A stretch of 64,000 bases of DNA from Henricia sp. BOLD:AAB3569 (GCA_037783545.1 JBBELK010001635.1:176407-240406); one strand, 5' to 3'; shown: positions 1 to 11,650, numbered from the stretch's first letter. Notes: generated from the sequence alone by a model not told the origin. A program made the numbers and translations.

Positions 1-48
1 TTCCCTAAACTCTGAAATTTCGCCGTCATTTCCCAGCGAAAATCTGTC

Positions 49-98
49 AATTTTGCATGACAAGTGCGGGATATATACAGTTTGGAGCATGCAAAATT
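49..98. repeat. 11-bp dyad (inverted repeat) inside the monomer
   Basis: The arms aattttgcatg (49-59) and catgcaaaatt (88-98) are exact reverse complements separated by 28 bp that include an atatata tract. The element recurs in most of the roughly 234 monomers. A common variant changes the left arm to aattatgcatg, which breaks one base pair and creates an NsiI site (atgcat). Other variants alter the right arm (gcaacattt, gccaaattt, gcacaattt). It could form a cruciform or be a binding site for a dimeric protein; neither is shown here. Confidence 0.85.
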
Positions 99-107
99 TG
101 AAGTTGG

Positions 108-130
108 TTGGAAAATTCCTTGATTTCCAA
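108..130. repeat. 7-bp inverted repeat inside the monomer
   Basis: The arms ttggaaa (108-114) and tttccaa (124-130) are perfect reverse complements with a 9-bp loop. The element lies 9 bp after the larger dyad in every subfamily I monomer. In subfamily II many units carry ggtttgaaaa instead of ggttggaaaa, which breaks the left arm, so pairing is not strictly maintained. Function unknown. Confidence 0.7.
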
Positions 131-239
131 ATTTGCCGGCATTTGGGACACACTTTGACCTAATTCCCGTCACAATCTGGGGTGAGTCAACGGCCGTACA
201 AATGTACACCAGCGCAGCGCAGGGTGTCCCAACAGCCAC

Positions 240-255
240 GGTTAGGGGAATAACC
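240..255. repeat. 5-bp inverted repeat with variable loop inside the monomer
   Basis: The arms ggtta (240-244) and taacc (251-255) flank a 6-bp loop. The loop varies between monomers (ggggaa, tgagaa, tgggaa) while the arms are mostly kept; the monomer class with the ttt barcode has tagcc instead of taacc. It is short and may be incidental. Confidence 0.45.
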
Positions 256-257
256 AC

Positions 258-260
258 GCA
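258..260. other. Hypervariable triplet used as monomer barcode
   Basis: In the context cac-NNN-gcc this position reads gca, gta, tta or ttt in subfamily I; subfamily II mostly has gta, with gaa or gtt in particular units. Flanking bases are nearly invariant. The order of triplets identifies HOR position: the 2,184-bp HOR reads tta, gca, gta, gca, ttt, gta, gca, gca. In the stop-free minus-strand frame the same site switches between Tyr, Cys, stop and Lys codons, which sets where computed ORFs end. Confidence 0.85.
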
Positions 261-3200
261 GCCGAGCTCCGTTTTCACTAAACTCTGAAATTTCTCCGTC
301 ATTTCCCAGCGAAAATCTGTCAATTTTGCATGACAAGTGCGGAATATATACAGTTTGGAGCATGCAAAATTTGAAGTTGGTTGGAAAATTCCTTGATTTC
401 CAAATTTGCCGGCATTTGGGACACACTTTGACCTAATTCCCGTCACAATCTGGGGTGAGTCAACGGCCGTACAAATGTACACCAGCGCGGAGCAGGGTGT
501 CCCAACAGCCACGGTTAGGGGAATAACCACGTAGCCGAGCTCCGTTTTCCCTAAACTCTGAAATTTCTCCGTCATTTCCCAGCGAAAATCTGTCAATTAT
601 GCATGACAAGTGCGGAATATATACAGTTTGGAGCATGCAAAATTTGAAGTTGGTTGGAAAATTCCTTGATTTCCAAATTTGCCGGCATTTGGGACACACT
701 TTGACCTAATTCCCGTCACAATCTGGGGTGAGTCAACGGCCGTACAAATGTACACCAGCGCGGCGCAGGGTGCCCAACATCCACGGTTATGGGAATAACC
801 ACGTAGCCGAGCTCCGTTTTCCCTAAACTCTGAAATTTCTCCGTCATTTCCCAGCGAAAATCTGTCAATTATGCATGACAAGTGCAGAATATATACAGTT
901 TGGAGCATGCAAAATTTGAAGTTGGTTGGAAAATTCCTTGATTTCCAAATTTGCCGGCATTTGGGACACACTTTGACCTAATTCCCGTCACAATCTGGGG
1001 TGAGTCAACGGCCGTACAAATGTAGACCAGCGCGGCGCAGGGTGTCCCAACAGCCACGGTTATGAGAATAACCACGCAGCCGAGCTCCGTTTTCCCTAAA
1101 CTCTAAAATTTCTCCGTCATTTCCCAGCGAAAATCTGTCAATTTTGCATGACAAGTGCGGAATATATACAGTTTGGAGCATGCAATATTTGAAGTTGGTT
1201 GGAAAATTCCTTGATTTCCAAATTTGCCGGCATTTGGGACACACTTTGACCTAATTCCCGTCACAATCTGGGGTGAGTCAACGGCCGTACAAATGTACAC
1301 CAGCGCGGAGCAGGGTGTCCCAACAGCCACGGTTAGGGGAATAACCACTTAGCCGAGCTCCGTTTTCCCTAAACTCTGAAATTTCGCCGTCATTTCCCAG
1401 CGAAAATCTGTCAATTATGCATGACAAGTGCAGAATATATACAGTTTGGAGCATGCAAAATTTGAAGTTGGTTGGAAAATTCCTTGATTTCCAAATTTGC
1501 CGGCATTTGGGACACACTTTGACCTAATTCCCGTCACAATCTGGGGTGAGTCAACGGCCGTACAAATGTACACCAGCGCGGCGCAGGGTGTCCCAACAGC
1601 CACGGTTATGAGAATAACCACGCAGCCGAGCTCCGTTTTCCCTAAACTCTAAAATTTCTCCGTCATTTCCCAGCGAAAATCTGTCAATTTTGCATGACAA
1701 GTGCGGAATATATACAGTTTGGAGCATGCAAAATTTGAAGTTGGTTGGAAAATTCCTTGATTTCCAAATTTGCCGGCATTTGGGACACACTTTGAACTAA
1801 TTCCCGTCACAATCTGGGGTGAATCAACGGCCGTACAAATGTACACCAGCGCGGCGCAGGGTGTCCCAACAGCCACGGTTAGGGGAATAACCACGTAGCC
1901 GAGCTCCGTTTTCCCTAACCTCTGAAATTTCTCCGTCATTTCCCAGCAAAAATCTGTCAATTATGCATGACAAGTGCGGAATATATACAGTTTGGAGCAT
2001 GCAAAATTTGAAGTTGGTTGGAAAATTCCTTGATTTCCAAATTTGCCGGCATTTGGGACACACTTTGACCTAATTCCCGTCACAATCTGGGGTGAGTCAA
2101 CGGCCGTACAAATGTACACCAGCGCGGCGCAGGGTGTCCCAACAGCCACGGTTAGGGGAATAACCACGCAGCCGAGCTCCGTTTTCCCTAAACTCTGAAA
2201 TTTCTCCGTCATTTCCCAGCGAAAATCTGTCAATTTTGCATGACAAGTGCGGAATATATACAGTTTGGAGCATGCAAAATTTGAAGTTGGTTGGAAAATT
2301 CCTTGATTTCCAAATTTGCCGGCATTTGGGACACACTTTGACCTAATTCCCGTCACAATCTGGGGTGAGTCAACGGCCGTAGACATGTACACCAGCGCGG
2401 CGCAGGGTGTCCCAACAGCCACGGTTAGGGGAATAACCACGTAGCCGAGCTCCGTTTTCCCTAAACTCTGAAATTTCTCCGTCATTTCCCAGCGAAAATC
2501 TGTCAATTATGCATGACAAGTGCGGAATATATACAGTTTGGAGCATGCAAAATTTGAAGTTGGTTGGAAAATTCCTTGATTTCCAAATTTGCCGGCATTT
2601 GGCACAGACTTTGACCTAATTCCCATCACAATCTGGGGTGAGTCAACGGCCGTACAAATGTACACCAGCGCGGCGCAGGGTGTCCCAACACCCACGGTTA
2701 GGGGAATAACCACGCAGCCGAGCTCCGTTTTCCCTAAACTCTGAAATTTCTCCGTCATTTCCCAGCGAAAATCTGTCAATTTTGCATGACAAGTGCGGAA
2801 TATATACAGTTTGGAGCATGCAAAATTTGAAGTTGGTTGGAAAATTCCTTGATTTCCAAATTTGCCGGCATTTGGGACACACTTTGACCTAATTCCCGTC
2901 ACAATCTGGGGTGAGTCAACGGCCGTACAAATATACACCAGCGCGGCGCAGGGTTTCCCAACAGCCACGGTTAGGGGAATAGCCACTTTGCCGAGCTCCG
3001 TTTTCCCTAAACTCTGAAATTTCTCCGTCATTTCCCAGCCAAAATCTGTCAATTTTGCATGACAAGTGCGGGATATATACAGTTTGGAGCATGCAAAATT
3101 TGAAGTTGGTTGGAAAATTCCTTGATTTCCAAATTTGCCGGCATTTGGGACACACTTTGACCTAATTCCCGTCACAATCTGGGGTGAGTCAACGGCCGTA

Positions 3201-4693
3201 CAAATGTACACCAGCGCGGCGCAGGGTGTACCAACAGCCACGGTTAGGGGAATAACCACGTAGCCGAGCTCCGTTTTCCCTAAACTCTGAAATTTCTCCG
3301 TCATTTCCCAGCGAAAATCTGTCAATTTTGCATGACAAGTGCGGAATATATACAGTTTGGAGCATGCAAAATTTGAAGTTGGTTGGAAAATTCCTTGATT
3401 TCCAAATTTGCCGGCATTTGGGACACACTTTGACCTAATTCCCGTCACAATCTGGGGTGAGTCAACGGCCGTACAAATGTACACCAGCGCGGCGCAGGGT
3501 GTCCCAACAGCCACGGTTAGGGGAATAACCACTTAGCCGAGCTCCGTTTTCCCTAAACTCTGAAATTTCTCCGTCATTTCCCAGCGAAAATCTGTCAATT
3601 TTGCATGACAAGTGCGGAATATATACAGTTTGGAGCATGCAAAATTTGAAGTTGGTTGGAAAATTCCTTGATTTCCAAATTTGCCGGCATTTGGGACACA
3701 CTTTGACCTAATTCCCGTCACAATCTGGGGTGAGTCAACGGCCGTACAAATATACACCAGCGCGGCGCAGGGTTTCCCAACAGCCACGGTTAGGGGAATA
3801 GCCACTTTGCCGAGCTTCGTTTTCCCTAAACTCTGAAATTTCTCCGTCATTTCCCAGCGAAAATCTGTCAATTTTGCATGACAAGTGCGGAATATATACA
3901 GTTTGGAGCATGCAAAATTTGAAGTTGGTTGGAAAATTCCTTGATTTCCAAATTTGCCGGCATTTGGGACACACTTTGACCTAATTCCCGTCACAATCTG
4001 GGGTGAGTCAACGGCCGTACAAATGTACACCAGCGCGGCGCAGGGTGTCCCAACAGCCACGGTTAGGGGAATAACCACTTAGCCGAGCTCCGTTTTCCCT
4101 AAACTCTGAAATTTCTCCGTCATTTCCCAGCGAAAATCTGTCAATTTTGCATGACAAGTGCGGAATATATACAGTTTGGAGCATGCAAAATTTGAAGTTG
4201 GTTGGAAAATTCCTTGATTTCCAAATTTGCCGGCATTTGGGACACACTTTGACCTAATTCCCGTCACAATCTGGGGTGAGTCAACGGCCGTACAAATATA
4301 CACCAGCGCGGCGCAGGGTTTCCCAACAGCCACGGTTAGGGGAATAGCCACTTTGCCGAGCTCCGTTTTCCCTAAACTCTGAAATTTCTCCGTCATTTCC
4401 CAGCCAAAATCTGTCAATTTTGCATGACAAGTGCGGGATATATACAGTTTGGAGCATGCAAAATTTGAAGTTGGTTGGAAAATTCCTTGATTTCCAAATT
4501 TGCCGGCATTTGGGACACACTTTGACCTAATTCCCGTCACAATCTGGGGTGAGTCAACGGCGGTACAAATGTACACCAGCGCGGCGCAGGGTGTACCAAC
4601 AGCCACGGTTAGGGGAATAACCACGTAGCCGAGCTCCGTTTTCCCTAAACTCTGAAATTTCTCCGTCATTTCCCAGCGAAAATCTGTCAATTA

Positions 4694-5186
4694 TGCATGA
4701 CAAGTGCGGAATATTTACAGTTTGGAGCATGCAAAATTTGAAGTTGGTTGGAAAATTCCTTGATTTCCAAATTTGCCGGCATTTGGGACACACTTTGACC
4801 TAATTCCCGTCACAATCTGGGGTGAGTCAACGGCCGTACAAATGTACACCAGCGCGGCGCAGGGTGTCCCAACACCCACGGTTAGGGGAATAACCACGCA
4901 GCCGAGCTCCGTTTTCCCTAAACTCTGAAATTTCTCCGTCATTTCCCAGCGAAAATCTGTCAATTTTGCATGACAAGTGCGGAATATATACAGTTTGGAG
5001 CATGCACAATTTGAAGTTGGTTGGAAAATTCCTTGATTTCGAAATTTGCCGGCATTTGGGACACACTTTGACCTAATTCCCGTCACAATCTGGGGTAAGT
5101 CAACGGCCATACAAATGTACACCAGCGCGGCGCAGGGTGTCCCAACAGCCACGGTTAGGGGAATAACCACGCAGCCGAGCTCCGTT
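4694..5186. repeat. Monomers between the two duplication copies
   Basis: About two monomers with barcodes gca and gca. The first carries caacacccacgg and follows a unit with aatatttacag, both signatures of positions 3-4 of the 2,184-bp HOR. The second carries gccatac, the signature of HOR position 7, and is followed by a unit with cgcagcgc (position 8). HOR positions 3-4 and 7-8 are therefore joined here with positions 5-6 missing. Confidence 0.75.
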
Positions 5187-8100
5187 TTCCCTAAACTCTG
5201 AAATTTCGCCGTCATTTCCCAGCGAAAATCTGTCAATTTTGCATGACAAGTGCGGGATATATACAGTTTGGAGCATGCAAAATTTGAAGTTGGTTGGAAA
5301 ATTCCTTGATTTCCAAATTTGCCGGCATTTGGGACACACTTTGACCTAATTCCCGTCACAATCTGGGGTGAGTCAACGGCCGTACAAATGTACACCAGCG
5401 CAGCGCAGGGTGTCCCAACAGCCACGGTTAGGGGAATAACCACGCAGCCGAGCTCCGTTTTCACTAAACTCTGAAATTTCTCCGTCATTTCCCAGCGAAA
5501 ATCTGTCAATTTTGCATGACAAGTGCGGAATATATACAGTTTGGAGCATGCAAAATTTGAAGTTGGTTGGAAAATTCCTTGATTTCCAAATTTGCCGGCA
5601 TTTGGGACACACTTTGACCTAATTCCCGTCACAATCTGGGGTGAGTCAACGGCCGTACAAATGTACACCAGCGCGGAGCAGGGTGTCCCAACAGCCACGG
5701 TTAGGGGAATAACCACGTAGCCGAGCTCCGTTTTCCCTAAACTCTGAAATTTCTCCGTCATTTCCCAGCGAAAATCTGTCAATTATGCATGACAAGTGCG
5801 GAATATATACAGTTTGGAGCATGCAAAATTTGAAGTTGGTTGGAAAATTCCTTGATTTCCAAATTTGCCGGCATTTGGGACACACTTTGACCTAATTCCC
5901 GTCACAATCTGGGGTGAGTCAACGGCCGTACAAATGTACACCAGCGCGGCGCAGGGTGCCCAACATCCACGGTTATGGGAATAACCACGTAGCCGAGCTC
6001 CGTTTTCCCTAAACTCTGAAATTTCTCCGTCATTTCCCAGCGAAAATCTGTCAATTATGCATGACAAGTGCAGAATATATACAGTTTGGAGCATGCAAAA
6101 TTTGAAGTTGGTTGGAAAATTCCTTGATTTCCAAATTTGCCGGCATTTGGGACACACTTTGACCTAATTCCCGTCACAATCTGGGGTGAGTCAACGGCCG
6201 TACAAATGTAGACCAGCGCGGCGCAGGGTGTCCCAACAGCCACGGTTATGAGAATAACCACTTAGCCGAGCTCCGTTTTCCCTAAACTCTGAAATTTCGC
6301 CGTCATTTCCCAGCGAAAATCTGTCAATTATGCATGACAAGTGCAGAATATATACAGTTTGGAGCATGCAAAATTTGAAGTTGGTTGGAAAATTCCTTGA
6401 TTTCCAAATTTGCCGGCATTTGGGACACACTTTGACCTAATTCCCGTCACAATCTGGGGTGAGTCAACGGCCGTACAAATGTACACCAGCGCGGCGCAGG
6501 GTGTCCCAACAGCCACGGTTATGAGAATAACCACGCAGCCGAGCTCCGTTTTCCCTAAACTCTAAAATTTCTCCGTCATTTCCCAGCGAAAATCTGTCAA
6601 TTTTGCATGACAAGTGCGGAATATATACAGTTTGGAGCATGCAAAATTTGAAGTTGGTTGGAAAATTCCTTGATTTCCAAATTTGCCGGCATTTGGGACA
6701 CACTTTGAACTAATTCCCGTCACAATCTGGGGTGAATCAACGGCCGTACAAATGTACACCAGCGCGGCGCAGGGTGTCCCAACAGCCACGGTTAGGGGAA
6801 TAACCACGTAGCCGAGCTCCGTTTTCCCTAACCTCTGAAATTTCTCCGTCATTTCCCAGCAAAAATCTGTCAATTATGCATGACAAGTGCGGAATATATA
6901 CAGTTTGGAGCATGCAAAATTTGAAGTTGGTTGGAAAATTCCTTGATTTCCAAATTTGCCGGCATTTGGGACACACTTTGACCTAATTCCCGTCACAATC
7001 TGGGGTGAGTCAACGGCCGTACAAATGTACACCAGCGCGGCGCAGGGTGTCCCAACAGCCACGGTTAGGGGAATAACCACGCAGCCGAGCTCCGTTTTCC
7101 CTAAACTCTGAAATTTCTCCGTCATTTCCCAGCGAAAATCTGTCAATTTTGCATGACAAGTGCGGAATATATACAGTTTGGAGCATGCAAAATTTGAAGT
7201 TGGTTGGAAAATTCCTTGATTTCCAAATTTGCCGGCATTTGGGACACACTTTGACCTAATTCCCGTCACAATCTGGGGTGAGTCAACGGCCGTAGACATG
7301 TACACCAGCGCGGCGCAGGGTGTCCCAACAGCCACGGTTAGGGGAATAACCACGTAGCCGAGCTCCGTTTTCCCTAAACTCTGAAATTTCTCCGTCATTT
7401 CCCAGCGAAAATCTGTCAATTATGCATGACAAGTGCGGAATATATACAGTTTGGAGCATGCAAAATTTGAAGTTGGTTGGAAAATTCCTTGATTTCCAAA
7501 TTTGCCGGCATTTGGGACACACTTTGACCTAATTCCCATCACAATCTGGGGTGAGTCAACGGCCGTACAAATGTACACCAGCGCGGCGCAGGGTGTCCCA
7601 ACACCCACGGTTAGGGGAATAACCACGCAGCCGAGCTCCGTTTTCCCTAAACTCTGAAATTTCTCCGTCATTTCCCAGCGAAAATCTGTCAATTTTGCAT
7701 GACAAGTGCGGAATATATACAGTTTGGAGCATGCAAAATTTGAAGTTGGTTGGAAAATTCCTTGATTTCCAAATTTGCCGGCATTTGGGACACACTTTGA
7801 CCTAATTCCCGTCACAATCTGGGGTGAGTCAACGGCCGTACAAATATACACCAGCGCGGCGCAGGGTTTCCCAACAGCCACGGTTAGGGGAATAGCCACT
7901 TTGCCGAGCTCCGTTTTCTCTAAACTCTGAAATTTCTCCGTCATTTCCCAGCCAAAATCTGTCAATTTTGCATGACAAGTGCGGGATATATACAGTTTGG
8001 AGCATGCAAAATTTGAAGTTGGTTGGAAAATTCCTTGATTTCCAAATTTGCCGGCATTTGGGACACACTTTGACCTAATTCCCGTCACAATCTGGGGTGA

Positions 8101-9333
8101 GTCAACGGCCGTACAAATGTACACCAGCGCGGCGCAGGGTGTCCCAACAGCCACGGTTAGGGGAATAACCACTTAGCCGAGCTCCGTTTTCCCTAAACTC
8201 TGAAATTTCTCCGTCATTTCCCAGCGAAAATCTGTCAATTTTGCATGACAAGTGCGGAATATATACAGTTTGGAGCATGCAAAATTTGAAGTTGGTTGGA
8301 AAATTCCTTGATTTCCAAATTTGCCGGCATTTGGGACACACTTTGACCTAATTCCCGTCACAATCTGGGGTGAGTCAACGGCCGTACAAATATACACCAG
8401 CGCGGCGCAGGGTTTCCCAACAGCCACGGTTAGGCGAATAGCCACTTTGCCGAGCTTCGTTTTCCCTAAACTCTGAAATTTCTCCGTCATTTCCCAGCGA
8501 AAATCTGTCAATTTTGCATGACAAGTGCGGAATATATACAGTTTGGAGCATGCAAAATTTGAAGTTGGTTGGAAAATTCCTTGATTTCCAAATTTGCCGG
8601 CATTTGGGACACACTTTGACCTAATTCCCGTCACAATCTGGGGTGAGTCAACGGCCGTACAAATGTACACCAGCGCGGCGCAGGGTGTCCCAACAGCCAC
8701 GGTTAGGGGAATAACCACTTAGCCGAGCTCCGTTTTCCCTAAACTCTGAAATTTCTCCGTCATTTCCCAGCGAAAATCTGTCAATTTTGCATGACAAGTG
8801 CGGAATATATACAGTTTGGAGCATGCAAAATTTGAAGTTGGTTGGAAAATTCCTTGATTTCCAAATTTGCCGGCATTTGGGACACACTTTGACCTAATTC
8901 CCGTCACAATCTGGGGTGAGTCAACGGCCGTACAAATATACACCAGCGCGGCGCAGGGTTTCCCAACAGCCACGGTTAGGGGAATAGCCACTTTGCCGAG
9001 CTCCGTTTTCTCTAAACTCTGAAATTTCTCCGTCATTTCCCAGCCAAAATCTGTCAATTTTGCATGACAAGTGCGGGATATATACAGTTTGGAGCATGCA
9101 AAATTTGAAGTTGGTTGGAAAATTCCTTGATTTCCAAATTTGCCGGCATTTGGGACACACTTTGACCTAATTCCCGTCACAATCTGGGGTGAGTCAACGG
9201 CGGTACAAATGTACACCAGCGCGGCGCAGGGTGTACCAACAGCCACGGTTAGGGGAATAACCACGTAGCCGAGCTCCGTTTTCCCTAAACTCTGAAATTT
9301 CTCCGTCATTTCCCAGCGAAAATCTGTCAATTT
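5187..9333. repeat. Segmental duplication, copy 2 (two monomers shorter)
   Basis: Matches copy 1 with offset 5,186 bp at the left, 4,913 bp after about 6.26 kb and 4,640 bp after about 8.0-8.1 kb, so exactly one 273-bp unit is missing at each step. Total length is 546 bp less than copy 1. The first missing unit left a hybrid monomer at about 6,191. The second loss removed the equivalent of the unit at 3,189. Private changes include ttttctctaaac in both ttt-barcode units at about 7,915 and 9,007, and taggcgaat near 8,432. The match ends at about 9,333. Confidence 0.9.
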
Positions 9334-9466
9334 TGCATGACAAGTGCGGAATATATACAGTTTGGAGCATGCAAAATTTGAAGTTGGTTGGAAAATTCCT
9401 TGATTTCCAAATTTGCCGGCATTTGGGACACACTTTGACCTAATTCCCGTCACAATCTGGGGTGAG

Positions 9467-11650
9467 TCAACGGCCGTACAAATGTACACCAGCGCGGCGC
9501 AGGGTGTCCCAACAGCCACGGTTAGGGGAATAACCACTTAGCCGAGCTCCGTTTTCCCTAAACTCTGAAATTTCGCCGTCATTTCCCAGCGAAAATCTGT
9601 CAATTTTGCATGACAAGTGCGGGATATATACAGTTTGGAGCATGCAAAATTTGAAGTTGGTTGGAAAATTCCTTGATTTCCAAATTTGCCGGCATTTGGG
9701 ACACACTTTGACCTAATTCCCGTCACAATCTGGGGTTAGTCAACGGCCGTACAAATGTACACCAGCGCGGCGCAGGGTGTCCCAACAGCCACGGTTAGGG
9801 GAATAACCACGCAGCCGAGCTCCGTTTTCACTAAACTCTGAAATTTCTCCGTCATTTCCCAGCGAAAATCTGTCAATTTTGCATGACAAGTGCGGAATAT
9901 ATACAGTTTGGAGCATGCAAAATTTGAAGTTGGTTGGAAAATTCCTTGATTTCCAAATTTGCCGGCATTTTGGACACACTTTGACCTAATTCCCGTCACA
10001 ATCTGGGGTGAGTCAACGGCCGTACACATGTACACCAGCGCGGCGCAGGGTGTCCCAACAGCCACGGTTAGGGGAATAACCACGTAGCCGAGCTCCGTTT
10101 TCCCTAAACTCTGAAATTTCTCCGTCATTTCCCAGCGAAAATCTGTCAATTATGCATGACAAGTGCGGAATATTTACAGTTTGGAGCATGCAAAATTTGA
10201 CGTTGGTTGGAAAATTCCTTGATTTCCAAATTTGCCGGCATTTGGGACACACTTTGACCTAATTCCCATCACAATCTGGGGTGAGTCAACGGCCGTACAA
10301 ATGTACACCAGCGCGGCGCAGGGTGTCCCAACACCCACGGTTAGGGGAATAACCACGCAGCCGAGCTCCGTTTTCCCTAAACTCTGAAATTTCTCCGTCA
10401 TTTCCCAGCGAAAATCTGTCAATTTTGCATGACAAGTGCGGAATATATACAGTTTGGAGCATGCAAAATTTGAAGTTGGTTGGAAAATTCCTTGATTTCC
10501 AAATTTGCCGGCATTTGGGACACACTTTGACCTAATTCCCGTCACAATCTGGGGTGAGTCAACGGCCGTACAAATGTACACCAGCGCGGCGCAGGGTTTC
10601 CCAACAGCCACGGTTAGGGGAATAGCCACTTTGCCGAGCTCCGTTTTCCCTAAACTCTGAAATTTCTCCGTCATTTCCCAGCCAAAATCTGTCAATTTTG
10701 CATGACAAGTGCGGGATATATACAGTTTGGAGCATGCAAAATTTGAAGTTGGTTGGAAAATTCCTTGATTTCCAAATTTGCCGGCATTTGGGACACACTT
10801 TGACCTAATTCCCGTCACAATCTGGGGTGAGTCAACGGCCGTACAAATGTACACCAGCGCGGCGCAGGGTGTACCAACAGCCACGGTTAGGGGAATAACC
10901 ACGTAGCCGAGCTCCGTTTTCCCTAAACTCTGAAATTTCTCCGTCATTTCCCAGCGAAAATCTGTCAATTTTGCATGACAAGTGCGGAATATATACAGTT
11001 TGGAGCATGCAAAATTTGAAGTTGGTTGGAAAATTCCTTGATTTCCAAATTTGCCGGCATTTGGGACACACTTTGACCTAATTCCCGTCACAATCTGGGG
11101 TGAGTCAACGGCCATACAAATGTACATCAGCGCGGCGCAGGGTGTCCCAACAGCCAGGGTTAGGGGAATAACCACGCAGCCGAGCTCCGTTTTCCCTAAA
11201 CTCTGAAATTTCTCCGTCATTTCATAGCGAAAATCTGTCAATTTTGCATGACAAGTGCGGAATATATACAGTTTGGAGCATGCAAAATTTGAAGTTGGTC
11301 GGAAAATTCCTTGATTTCCAAATTTGCCGGCATTTGGGACACACTTTGACCTAATTCCCGTCACAATCTGTGGTGAGTCAACGGCCGTACAAATGTACAC
11401 CAGCGCGGCGCAGGGTGTCCCAACAGCCACGGTTAGGGGAATAACCATGCAGCCGAGCTCCGTTTTCCCTAAACTCTGAAATTTCTCCGTCATTTCCCAG
11501 CGAAAATCTGTCAATTTTGCATGACAAGTGCGGAATATATACAGTTTGGAGCATGCAAAATTTGAAGTTGGTTGGAAAATTCCTTGATTTCCAAATTTGC
11601 CGGCATTTGGGACACACTTTGACCTAATTCCCGTCACAATCTGGGGTGAG
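9467..11650. repeat. 8-monomer HOR (2,184 bp), copy 1, variant at positions 7-8
   Basis: Barcodes are tta, gca, gta, gca, ttt, gta, gca, gca. Positions 1-6 match the following copies. Positions 7-8 (about 11,105-11,650) differ: the first has cagccagggtt, ttcatagcg and ttggtcgg, and the second has tgtggtgag and accatgcag and lacks the cgcagcgc and ttttcactaaac of the other copies. The position-7 variants reappear at 31.0-31.3 kb. Confidence 0.9.

Larger units (their letters stand above)
1..273. repeat. Representative satellite monomer (reference phase)
   Basis: This unit is used as the phase reference. In a typical monomer I count G=62, C=66 and 14 CpG in 273 bp, so CpG is close to expectation (observed/expected about 0.93). 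Landmarks in order: variable ctcc/cgcc site near 20-24; dyad arm at 49-59; TATA-like tract at 71-76; second dyad arm at 88-98; 7-bp inverted repeat at 108-130; gccggc near 135-140; gtgagt at 182-187; gtac-N4-gtac near 197-208; GC-rich agcgcagcgc near 211-220 (usually agcgcggcgc elsewhere); ggtta/taacc arms at 240-255; hypervariable triplet at 258-260; gagctc near 264-269. No shorter internal tandem period is visible. Confidence 0.95.
1..4693. repeat. Segmental duplication, copy 1 (left end outside window)
   Basis: From base 1 this segment matches 5,187 onward at an offset of 5,186 bp (19 monomers minus one base). The barcode order from 187 is gca, gta, gta, gca, tta, gca, gta, gca, gta, gca, ttt, gta, tta, ttt, tta, ttt, gta. 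Shared rare variants include cgcagcgc near 211, the 272-bp unit near 771, the pair gaatcaacgg plus cagcaaaaatc at 1,822/1,946, gtagacatg near 2,379 and cggcggtac near 4,558. The match ends at about 4,693, where copy 1 has ttatgcatg and copy 2 has ttttgcatg. The left boundary is not in the window. Confidence 0.9.

Noticed and set aside
71-76. TATA-box-like atatata in each monomer
   Set aside because: A short A/T tract in the loop of the dyad with no linked gene or other promoter element; not enough for a promoter call.
104-119. CENP-B-box-like string ttggttggaaaa in each monomer
   Set aside because: It resembles the left-centre of the mammalian box, but the essential TTCG and CGGG parts are missing, and subfamily II often changes it to ttggtttgaaaa.
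1-273. Dimeric origin of the monomer (two related halves of about 136 bp)
   Set aside because: Comparing the two halves shows no convincing similarity. The ORF starts about 137 bp apart come from two different frames, not from an internal repeat.
11150-11170. Telomere-like gggttaggg
   Set aside because: It is one variant of the monomer string cacggttagggg and is never tandemly repeated, so it is chance similarity.
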